Below, piece by piece: positions 14,578 to 19,862 of a stretch of DNA of 20,105 nucleotides; positions within the stretch are counted from its first letter, which is position 1, and every line of letters begins with the position of its first letter. The position numbers and the translations under genes were made by a program. The notes under the pieces were generated by a model. It did not search any database and was not told the origin of the DNA. It was given only the letters and a program-made list of their open reading frames with translations. The stretch covers positions 1-20,105 of IMG/VR virus record IMGVR_UViG_3300022198_005617; one strand, 5' to 3'. The stretch comes from a virus.

Positions 14578-14892
14578 TTGAATTTAAGGTTGATATGTTT
14601 AAGTATTTTTGTTACAATGTTAGGAGGATGTGCAGCAGGATTACTTCCCGTTCCCTTGCAAATAATAGGAGCGGCCAAAACAACATATGACGTTGGCGCA
14701 ACAATAGCAGATGAACAAACTACCAGCGATCATATTATATCTGAAATAGTTGAAAAAGAATGTAAAACAAGAAATATTTTAGATGGTGACAAGTATTGTA
14801 AAATTAATCCTGATAAGGCAATGAAAGAATACATCGAAGAGTTAAAACAAAAACAACCATTAGAAGAAGAAAAGGATAGAATCAATGGGTAA
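14578..14892 (+). CDS. Small lipoprotein with acidic/basic tail
   Basis: 104 aa from TTG 14578, chosen because GGAG at 14568-14571 sits seven bases upstream; an in-frame TTG at 14566 is the alternative. The signal is MNLRLICLSIFVTMLGGC with lipobox LGGC and C18 as lipidation site, then a short hydrophobic stretch (LLPVPLQIIGAAKTTY) and a charged helical tail with two cysteines. I recognise no family. It probably sits in the inner or outer membrane facing the periplasm. It overlaps the next gene by 8 bp. Confidence 0.75.
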   Translation: MNLRLICLSIFVTMLGGCAAGLLPVPLQIIGAAKTTYDVGATIADEQTTSDHIISEIVEKECKTRNILDGDKYCKINPDKAMKEYIEELKQKQPLEEEKDRING

Positions 14893-15175
14893 AAAGAAGG
14901 GCGGAAAGAGCAGCGGTTATCAATCAAAAGGTGAACGTCCAAACGTATCAAAGTGGTGTACCAAGGCGATGCGGCGAGATTATCTTGCTAATAATTTGTT
15001 AAGGGCCCTTAATCAACTCACAGCTCATAAAAATAACAAACGTGTAATGGTTACTATTCCAAATCCAAATACCAATGAAACAAACAAGCGTTTTATTCGG
15101 GTGCCTGCTTACCAGGTCTGGGGTCCCAACAAAGTATTCAAGCTTACAGCACAAAATACAGCTGGTGAAGAATAA
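14885..15175 (+). CDS. Small basic protein of unknown function
   Basis: 96 aa, opening with a Lys/Gly-rich tail (MGKKKGGKSSGYQSKGERP) then a helical region (KAMRRDYLANNLLRALNQL) and a strand-like half ending in FIRVPAYQVWGPNKVFKL. The start overlaps the lipoprotein stop. The basic tail suggests nucleic-acid or ribosome contact. It forms a run of three small basic genes directly behind the tmRNA. No family is recognised. Confidence 0.7.
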   Translation: MGKKKGGKSSGYQSKGERPNVSKWCTKAMRRDYLANNLLRALNQLTAHKNNKRVMVTIPNPNTNETNKRFIRVPAYQVWGPNKVFKLTAQNTAGEE

Positions 15176-15177
15176 TC

Positions 15178-15378
15178 ATGGCAAAGAAAAATAAAAATGA
15201 TAAAGTATGGATGATCCCTGAAGACGAATCACGTACCAGTGCTAGCTTTCATTTTGTTCATCCTAAAACCTTAAGTGAAATACGTGAAGGTAAAAAGTTG
15301 CGTATGCGTAAGTATCATCCTGGTAGACGCAAGCACGTCTGGTTTGTTGAAAGTCGCATGCCACCACACAGCAAGTAA
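15178..15378 (+). CDS. bL33-like small basic protein (putative ribosomal protein homologue)
   Basis: 66 aa. The segment KLRMRKYHPGRRKHVWFVES lines up with the C-terminal half of bacterial ribosomal protein bL33 as I remember it from E. coli ([20 protein letters not shown]): K-L, [KR]-K-[FY], P, R-[KQ]-H-V, [YF], E are shared. The upstream SASFHF matches the SAGTGHF of bL33, and from HF to the end the lengths differ by one residue. No zinc cysteines, as in the Cys-free bL33 type. The N terminus is about ten residues longer. It could replace or mimic host bL33 on the large subunit; this needs a profile search. It starts two bases after the preceding stop. Confidence 0.65.
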   Translation: MAKKNKNDKVWMIPEDESRTSASFHFVHPKTLSEIREGKKLRMRKYHPGRRKHVWFVESRMPPHSK

Positions 15379-15414
15379 TTAGCTAAATAGAGAGTCAAAC
15401 TAGGAGGACTCAAC

Positions 15415-15579
15415 ATGGCTAAAGGTGGTAAAGCAATTGGCTCTAACAAAGGAGTTAAACTAACACACAATAGATCTGGAACTAAGAAAAGAACCAGCAT
15501 AGGTAAAAGTCCTCTATCTAAGCCTAACAACAAACATAAAATTAAAAACCATAAAGTATATCGCGGTCAAGGCAAATAA
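15415..15579 (+). CDS. Very basic 54-aa protein
   Basis: Read from ATG 15415 with a strong Shine-Dalgarno (AGGAGG, 15402-15407). It starts MAKGGKAIGSNKGVKL and continues with a Lys/Arg/Asn/His-rich chain ending NHKVYRGQGK. With no acidic residues and over a quarter K plus R, it should bind RNA or DNA. The KRTSIGKSP and C-terminal RGQGK elements recur in small marine phage proteins in my memory. Position after the bL33-like gene suggests a ribosome- or RNA-linked task (inference). A late-like CTAAATA lies upstream near 15382. Confidence 0.72.
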   Translation: MAKGGKAIGSNKGVKLTHNRSGTKKRTSIGKSPLSKPNNKHKIKNHKVYRGQGK

Positions 15580-15582
15580 ATA
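15575..15582 (+). promoter_or_regulatory. Late promoter-like octamer (AATAAATA)
   Basis: AATAAATAC overlapping the stop of the 54-aa gene, 21 nt before ATG 15604, with a GAGGAG ribosome site between. Unlike the leaderless group this spacing allows a normal short leader. Confidence 0.55.
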
Positions 15583-15603
15583 CTTCAGAAGAGGAGTATT
15601 TAA

Positions 15604-16047
15604 ATGTATGAGTATCGCGCAAGTATTCTACGAGTTGTGGATGGAGACACTGTAGACGTAGATATCGATTTAGGCTTTGGTGTTTGGTTACGAAATGAAC
15701 GTGTACGTATTATGGGCATTGACACACCAGAATCCCGAACCAGTGATAGTATTGAAAAGAAGTTTGGTCTTGCTGCTAAAGCAAGATTAAAATCTTTGCT
15801 GGGAAAGCAAGCAGTTCTTAAAACACAAGTAAACAAAGATGGTGAAGATATGAAAGGCAAGTTTGGCCGTATCCTTGGTGACTTTGTATGCTGGGATGCT
15901 AAAAATGACAGAGAATCAATGGTTACTACAATAATGATTGCCGAAGGACATTGTGTGCCTTATTTTGGCGGCAGCAAAGATGATGTACAAGAACAGCATA
16001 AGAAGAATAGAGAGCGCCTAGTTGCCGAAGGCATTGTAAAACTATAA
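15604..16047 (+). CDS. SNase-like (thermonuclease family) nuclease, copy 2
   Basis: 147 aa with GAGGAG upstream. All active-site elements are present: VVDGDTV (D15), RVRIMGIDTPESR (R35, D40, T41, E43) and GKFGRILG (R89). It is clearly related to the copy at 509-967 (both start MYEY, share DIDLGF, IDTPESRT, EKKFGL and a QEQHKKNR-like tail) but has diverged widely at DNA level. No signal peptide. It likely degrades nucleic acid inside the cell or has become part of the virion. Four of seven serines are AGY, unlike copy 1. Confidence 0.9.
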   Translation: MYEYRASILRVVDGDTVDVDIDLGFGVWLRNERVRIMGIDTPESRTSDSIEKKFGLAAKARLKSLLGKQAVLKTQVNKDGEDMKGKFGRILGDFVCWDAKNDRESMVTTIMIAEGHCVPYFGGSKDDVQEQHKKNRERLVAEGIVKL

Positions 16048-16051
16048 ACGG

Positions 16052-16079
16052 TTGACAGATAACGTTTAACTAGTACAAT
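16052..16079 (+). promoter_or_regulatory. Sigma70-type promoter before the cell-wall hydrolase
   Basis: TTGACA at 16052-16057, 16-bp spacer, TACAAT at 16074-16079 (five of six). It lies 31 nt before ATG 16111, whose ribosome site is TAGGAG. Host-polymerase transcription from this point is likely. Confidence 0.65.
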
Positions 16080-16110
16080 TAAATAAGTAGAAAACTCGTA
16101 GGAGTGTGTT

Positions 16111-16800
16111 ATGCTTAATAATGGCAATTTTGTATTTCACATCATAATTGGTGTGATTATTGGAATAGTTTTTTTACATTATGCACGAGATCCTATAATT
16201 AAGATTGAAGAAAAGATTGTAGAAAAATTTATAACGGTTGAACAAGAAAAAATAGTCAAGGTTCCAGTTAAAGAAAAAGTAATTCAAACTAAAATCGTAT
16301 ATATTCCCGAAAAGAAAAATACCCTAAAAAAGGTAGACAAAGATAGTTTATATTGTCTAGCCCTTAATATCTATCGTGAAGCCAATAATCAAAGCATAGC
16401 AGGAATGATAGCTGTAGGCAGAGTGGTTATCAACAGAGTAAATGATCGTAGATTTCCAGATTCTGTGTGCGGCGTTATCTATGAAGGTCCACATGTGGAA
16501 AGTTGGAAAACACGTGGTAAGGATGTGCCCGACGGCGAACGCGAATATATTCCATTAAAGAATCGATGTCAATTCAGTTGGTACTGCGATGGCAGAAAAG
16601 ATGAACCAGTAAAACCTAACCAAAATACCAAATGGCAAGTTGCTGAAGACATTGCTTATCAAATACTTGCATATGATAGATGGAAAGGCATGTTAGAAGG
16701 TGCTACTCATTATCACGCGGATTATGTTAAACCAAGCTGGGGATCGACTAAAACTCTGATAACCAAAATCGATAATCATATTTTCTATAGGTGGGAATAA
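16111..16800 (+). CDS. SleB/CwlJ-type cell-wall hydrolase with N-terminal membrane anchor (putative endolysin)
   Basis: 229 aa. Residues 8-24 form a hydrophobic helix (FHIIIGVIIGIVFLHY), followed by a Lys/Glu/Val-rich stalk to about residue 75. The SleB hydrolase_2 domain fills residues 80-229: LALNIYREANNQS with putative catalytic E90, GRVVINRVNDRRFP, CQFSWYCDGR, ATHYHADYVKPSW and KIDNHIFYR. The family cuts peptidoglycan glycan strands. An uncleaved anchor on an endolysin suggests a SAR-like, membrane-tethered enzyme that is released or activated at lysis (inference). No holin was recognised in the window. Confidence 0.88.
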   Translation: MLNNGNFVFHIIIGVIIGIVFLHYARDPIIKIEEKIVEKFITVEQEKIVKVPVKEKVIQTKIVYIPEKKNTLKKVDKDSLYCLALNIYREANNQSIAGMIAVGRVVINRVNDRRFPDSVCGVIYEGPHVESWKTRGKDVPDGEREYIPLKNRCQFSWYCDGRKDEPVKPNQNTKWQVAEDIAYQILAYDRWKGMLEGATHYHADYVKPSWGSTKTLITKIDNHIFYRWE

Positions 16801-17559
16801 TTGTTTAATACGGACGGATTGGATAAAGCACGAATCGATTTCCAACACAATCGATTTTGCGTAATTGATAATATTATCCAAGAGCCATGGATCGGACATC
16901 TTTACCAATGCTTGCCTACCATGAACATGGGCTATTGGATGTGTGTGGGCAATAAACATCAAAAAATAAGCCAAGAACGAGCGCAAACTATTGATATTAA
17001 TAGCTATAAAAGTTACCATAAAACAGGAGCGCAACAAGAGTTTGGCTACTGGCATAGAGCTAAGTGGATCCTCAAAGAAGAAGATATTATAGAAAATGAG
17101 TATCCTAGAGTTATTGAATTTACCAGGGTTGTAACAGAAGATTACAGTTTGGGTCGACCAGAAACCACATTCTTAGATATAGCAGAATATATCAGTGGTT
17201 TTCCTAATATGTATACCAGAGAACCCAGTTACAGTGCTTATGATCACGAATCATGGTTAAATCCACATCATGATCCAAGACGCTGGCTAGCCTATATATT
17301 TTATTTTAATCCAGACTGGCGAGCGCACTGGGGAGGACAACTGTGTATTATGAACTCAGACGAAACCAGCATAAAGCACAGTATTGAACCATTTGGTAAC
17401 CGTTTGGTATTCATGGATGTCAGCGAACTTGCTGGACATAGAATTAATAAACATTTTATTAGTCCTGTTAGTTATATAGCACCTACGCCTAGATATAGTT
17501 TAGCAGGGTGGTTTTACCCCCGCGATCCTAACGGCGAACTTCCTGTAATGCGCGATTAA
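16801..17559 (+). CDS. 2-oxoglutarate/Fe(II)-dependent oxygenase
   Basis: 252 aa from TTG 16801, directly after the hydrolase stop, with a GTGGGA ribosome site. The double-stranded beta-helix core shows H156-x-D158 in NPHHDPRRW, WGGQLCIM, PFGNRLVFMDV, distal H218 in NKHFISPV, and the 2OG-binding R231 in PRYSLAGWFY. These are the iron and cosubstrate residues of the prolyl-4-hydroxylase-like family common in T4-like marine phages. The target may be a protein, nucleic acid or small molecule; the sequence does not say. The N-terminal 120 residues are not recognised. Confidence 0.85.
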   Translation: MFNTDGLDKARIDFQHNRFCVIDNIIQEPWIGHLYQCLPTMNMGYWMCVGNKHQKISQERAQTIDINSYKSYHKTGAQQEFGYWHRAKWILKEEDIIENEYPRVIEFTRVVTEDYSLGRPETTFLDIAEYISGFPNMYTREPSYSAYDHESWLNPHHDPRRWLAYIFYFNPDWRAHWGGQLCIMNSDETSIKHSIEPFGNRLVFMDVSELAGHRINKHFISPVSYIAPTPRYSLAGWFYPRDPNGELPVMRD

Positions 17560-17565
17560 TAAATA
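17558..17565 (+). promoter_or_regulatory. Late promoter-like octamer 4 nt before the adenylate kinase ATG
   Basis: AATAAATACTATATG, overlapping the stop of the oxygenase gene. Same layout as before PAAR. Start of transcription is expected at the ATG. Confidence 0.62.
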
Positions 17566-17569
17566 CTAT

Positions 17570-18136
17570 ATGCGTATTTTTGAGTTAGAACAACCAAAGA
17601 AAACACGAATAATCATGATTGGCGGACCCGGATCCGGCAAATCAACCTATTCCGAAATACTTTCCGCAAAATTAGATATACCTCATATCTATACCGGTGA
17701 TATGATGCGAGATATTGCCAAACAGGATACACCAATTGGTAAGAAGGTTGCTGGTTTGCTATCAAAAGGAGAATTTGCTCCTATTAACGTGGTTATGAAA
17801 GCTGTACAAAGCAGGGTACAAGAACCTGATGCTAGACAAGGTTATATTTTAGATGGATTTCCTAGGAATCTAGAACAAGCTGAAAAAATGAATCAGCTTG
17901 GAATTGGCTATGATTATGTTGTAAATCTAGACGTGTCAGAAAAAGAAGTACTAAAACGATTATTATCACGCGGTAGAGAAGATGACGTCCCTTCCGTAAT
18001 TAAAAATAGAATAAAAATTTATCATAAAGAAACCGCGCCTTTGTTAGACTATTTTAAAGATAAGATTGTTAACATTAAAGCAGAAGGTGGTACACCAGAA
18101 GAAATAGCCAACAGAATAGCCGGAGAAATCAGTTAA
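17570..18136 (+). CDS. adk: Adenylate kinase
   Basis: 188 aa. P-loop GGPGSGKST (residues 18-26), AMP-binding YTGDMMRD, GYILDGFPRNLEQAEKM, and the arginines of LSRGREDDVPSVIKNRI. The LID is of the short type, without zinc cysteines. It interconverts AMP, ATP and ADP, keeping nucleotide pools open for phage DNA synthesis and supplying NrdA/B. An extra nine-residue leader, MRIFELEQP, precedes the usual start and resembles the N termini of the genes at 11458 (minus) and 18137. The gene is followed without gap by the peptidase. Confidence 0.93.
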   Translation: MRIFELEQPKKTRIIMIGGPGSGKSTYSEILSAKLDIPHIYTGDMMRDIAKQDTPIGKKVAGLLSKGEFAPINVVMKAVQSRVQEPDARQGYILDGFPRNLEQAEKMNQLGIGYDYVVNLDVSEKEVLKRLLSRGREDDVPSVIKNRIKIYHKETAPLLDYFKDKIVNIKAEGGTPEEIANRIAGEIS

Positions 18137-18826
18137 ATGTTACTCCATGAATTACTAGAAGGTAGGCTTGCTGCCAACACGGATTTTCTCAGCGTGGTAG
18201 AAGAAATGCTCAATGACGCGGTAAAAGAATACGCCGATTTCCTCGAATCAAATAATAACAAGGATGACTTAGAAGAATTAGCAGATATACTCCAAAGCTA
18301 CAGTGATAGCGATGATTTAGAATTAAACTGGCATGTAGGAAAAACCGGCATGAAAGCAGTAGACTGGTATATTCAAAGTGCTATAGTGCACGGTGATGGT
18401 AGCATAGACATTATTTTAGATCCAGATAGTACAATTGGATATTGGGGACCAAAAAGTTTTAAGGACAGTGTGTTAAAAACCTTGGCACATGAAACAATAC
18501 ATCTTGCTCAACGTGACAGAATGGGCGTTAAAAAATATAAAAGTTTACCCAGTGGATATCAGCTGGGTTTGAGGAAGAAAGAAAAAACCGGTAAAGAGCG
18601 TGATCTAGTACGCACATATTTCCGTGATCCACAAGAATTAATGGCACACGGTCATGATCTGGCTGTTGAAATAATAAAAAGCAGTGATCCAAAGGAAGCA
18701 CTGCGTAATCCAGAAAAATTTAGGGAGGAACTACCTACCTATGATAAACATAGACAGATTTTTCCTCCCAATGCAAAACCACTCCAGCGTTTATTATCTT
18801 ACGCCGCAGGTTATATTAACGACTAA
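18137..18826 (+). CDS. HExxH zinc metallopeptidase-like protein
   Basis: 229 aa. H118-E-T-I-H122 in TLAHETIHLAQ is a zinc-binding HExxH helix, and E167 in RDPQELMAHGHD is a good third ligand, giving a gluzincin-type site. The N terminus MLLHELLEGR again has the M-x-[LI]-x-E-L form and contains LLE before G, a possible prohead protease cut. No signal peptide. It may be a head-packaged or intracellular protease (inference). It starts right after the adk stop and overlaps the convergent lipoprotein gene by 11 bp. Confidence 0.8.
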   Translation: MLLHELLEGRLAANTDFLSVVEEMLNDAVKEYADFLESNNNKDDLEELADILQSYSDSDDLELNWHVGKTGMKAVDWYIQSAIVHGDGSIDIILDPDSTIGYWGPKSFKDSVLKTLAHETIHLAQRDRMGVKKYKSLPSGYQLGLRKKEKTGKERDLVRTYFRDPQELMAHGHDLAVEIIKSSDPKEALRNPEKFREELPTYDKHRQIFPPNAKPLQRLLSYAAGYIND

Positions 18827-19301
18827 GCCCTTTAGAATAAGCATCATTTTCTAAACGACGTTGTTCATCGCGGGCTCGTTGTGAAAGACCACGCTGGCAA
18901 GCAGCCAATGCGCCTTCGTTACTGCGATATTGTCCACAAGGATCGGCAGGTCCTGTGTATACCATGCCTGCTCCGGGTGTTGGTTGCATATAGCTTGGTT
19001 GACCATACCCTTGAATGGGTTGATGCAACGCACGGTCTCTAGCAATTGTTTTATCATTGGCTTCTTTGTCCATATTTGAACCAAGGACATTGCCTAGTAG
19101 TGCTCCGCCAACAGCACCTGCCGCTGTGGCAGCAAGGTTACCAGATCCCTTGCCAATTTTACTTCCGAGAAAACCGCCGCCGGCGCCACCTAAGATTGTA
19201 CCACCAATTTGATTAATATTTTGTGAACCTGGTTGTGTACTACAAGCGCCGAGGCTAGTAGCAACAACAAGAGCAATCACAGAACTACGATAGTTAAACA
19301 T
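18816..19301 (-). CDS. Glycine-zipper (17-kDa antigen-like) lipoprotein
   Basis: 161 aa, minus strand. Signal peptide with lipobox SLGAC (C20). Residues 32-75 form a glycine-zipper pair (GGTILGGAGGGFLGSKIG and GAVGGALLGNVLGSNMD), as in the rickettsial 17-kDa surface antigen/glycine-zipper 2TM family common in alphaproteobacteria. The tail is Gln/Pro/Tyr-rich, then helical. It likely sits in the outer membrane or spans the envelope. In a phage it could alter the host surface, for example blocking superinfection (inference). It has a consensus promoter and GGAG ribosome site, and may be captured from a host. Confidence 0.85.
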   Translation of the reverse strand: MFNYRSSVIALVVATSLGACSTQPGSQNINQIGGTILGGAGGGFLGSKIGKGSGNLAATAAGAVGGALLGNVLGSNMDKEANDKTIARDRALHQPIQGYGQPSYMQPTPGAGMVYTGPADPCGQYRSNEGALAACQRGLSQRARDEQRRLENDAYSKGLSR

Positions 19302-19333
19302 TAAATTTCTCCATAAGAAACTATTCTCTTATA

Positions 19334-19362
19334 ATTATAGTGAAAATATTTAAAAATGTCAA
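19334..19362 (-). promoter_or_regulatory. Consensus sigma70 promoter for the glycine-zipper lipoprotein
   Basis: On the minus strand: TTGACA, exactly 17 bp, TATAAT. Both hexamers are perfect. It lies about 33 nt before ATG 19301. Its -35 overlaps the TGA of the upstream mini-protein. Confidence 0.85.
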
Positions 19363-19484
19363 CGGAAAAAGAAGTACCATATGATCGCTCCAATCGCAAA
19401 GATATCAGCGCAGATTGACCATACAATGTACGCACGAAATGCCCATGGGCCTATGTACCTTAGTACTAGCCGGATCTTCCGCAT
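19359..19484 (-). CDS. 41-aa membrane mini-protein
   Basis: Minus strand from ATG 19484: MRKIRLVLRYIGPWAFRAY then a hydrophobic run (IVWSICADIFAIGAIIWYFFF) and a terminal Arg. One transmembrane helix with positive N terminus, so inside-facing by the positive-inside rule. It overlaps the 38-aa frame at 19405-19521 in the +1 frame and lacks its own clear ribosome site, so it may depend on that frame for translation. The amino acid pattern (amphipathic basic start, Trp-rich helix) argues for a real product. Function unknown. Confidence 0.6.
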   Translation of the reverse strand: MRKIRLVLRYIGPWAFRAYIVWSICADIFAIGAIIWYFFFR

Positions 19485-19521
19485 TTTCGCTCGCCAGTAA
19501 TTGGCTTGGCACTACGTCCAT
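19405..19521 (-). CDS. 38-aa mini-ORF with strong ribosome site
   Basis: Minus strand from ATG 19521: MDVVPSQLLASENAEDPAS and on to HCMVNLR. GGAG (complement of 19528-19531) stands six bases upstream, and a late-like CATAAATA lies at 19544-19551. The second half overlaps the membrane mini-protein in another frame. It may be a real short protein, a leader that couples translation, or the first part of a frameshifted product. Confidence 0.5.
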   Translation of the reverse strand: MDVVPSQLLASENAEDPASTKVHRPMGISCVHCMVNLR

Positions 19522-19543
19522 TTTGATCTCCAAAATATTTCAG

Positions 19544-19551
19544 TATTTATG
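19544..19551 (-). promoter_or_regulatory. Late promoter-like octamer (CATAAATA)
   Basis: Minus strand CATAAATACTG, one base off the late consensus, 22 nt before ATG 19521. Confidence 0.5.
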
Positions 19552-19583
19552 TAGATGATAGTGATAATTCTTTAAAGGGTGTC

Positions 19584-19674
19584 TAGGGGGCCCAGGAGTC
19601 GAACCTGGCTTCGGGTCTGCATACCCTACGCTGCCTATGCAGTGGTCAGCGATTCAGGCCCAATCGCACCCCCC
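19584..19674 (-). ncRNA. tRNA-like RNA with two complementary 8-nt loops
   Basis: 91 nt on the minus strand. The 3' half is a clean tRNA: T-arm CCAGG-TTCGACT-CCTGG (19608-19592), then GCCCCCT that pairs with the 5' GGGGGGT (five G-C, two G-U) and an A discriminator; CCA is not encoded. The 5' part has a D-arm-like hairpin, GCGATT/AATCGC (4-6 bp) with a GG-containing loop. The middle hairpin (CTG, bulged A, CC / GGCAG) has an 8-nt loop ACTGCATA, and the next (GGG/CCC) has loop TATGCAGA. No normal 7-nt anticodon loop fits; forcing one gives mismatches and candidates TGC (Ala) or GCA (Cys). The extra arm resembles a class II tRNA. A promoter 15 nt upstream supports transcription. Confidence 0.7.
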
Positions 19675-19689
19675 TCAAACTGTGTATAC

Positions 19690-19717
19690 ATATTAGCACA
19701 TATAAGGGTTTTGTCAG
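19690..19717 (-). promoter_or_regulatory. Divergent promoter, left (minus-strand) half
   Basis: Minus strand CTGACA (19717-19712), 16-bp spacer, TAATAT (19695-19690), with an extended -10 TGC. Predicted start near 19683, about 9 nt before the tRNA-like RNA. Confidence 0.72.
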
Positions 19718-19805
19718 CCTTTTTTGGCTACTTTTTTGGCTTGCTAAGTCATTGATATTACAGGGTTTTTTAGCCCAGTTTTTTTACCAAAAAAGGCTGA
19801 CAAAA
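19709..19805. repeat. 19-bp perfect inverted repeat spanning two promoters
   Basis: Arms 19709-19727 and 19787-19805 are exact reverse complements (right arm CCAAAAAAGGCTGACAAAA), with a 59-bp spacer. Each arm holds the -35 box of an outward promoter plus an A/T tract. Within the left part, CTTTTTTGGCT is repeated directly at 19719-19729 and 19731-19741. The stretch could also be a cruciform or a protein-binding site. Confidence 0.9.
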
Positions 19806-19824
19806 TGGGTATTCGTGCTATTAT
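19797..19824 (+). promoter_or_regulatory. Divergent promoter, right (plus-strand) half
   Basis: CTGACA (19797-19802), 16-bp spacer, TATTAT (19819-19824) with TGC directly before, an extended -10. Its position mirrors the left promoter base for base about the same centre. It should drive the gene at 19863. Confidence 0.75.
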
Positions 19825-19862
19825 ACATTATAAGTTGAGTTTGAAGGAAGCAGATAAAACAG

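Noticed and set aside
19584-19674. Ordinary tRNA-Ala (TGC) or tRNA-Cys (GCA)
   Set aside because: A 7-nt anticodon loop requires mismatched stems and no U33 for TGC; the 23-nt extra arm does not fit Ala or Cys.
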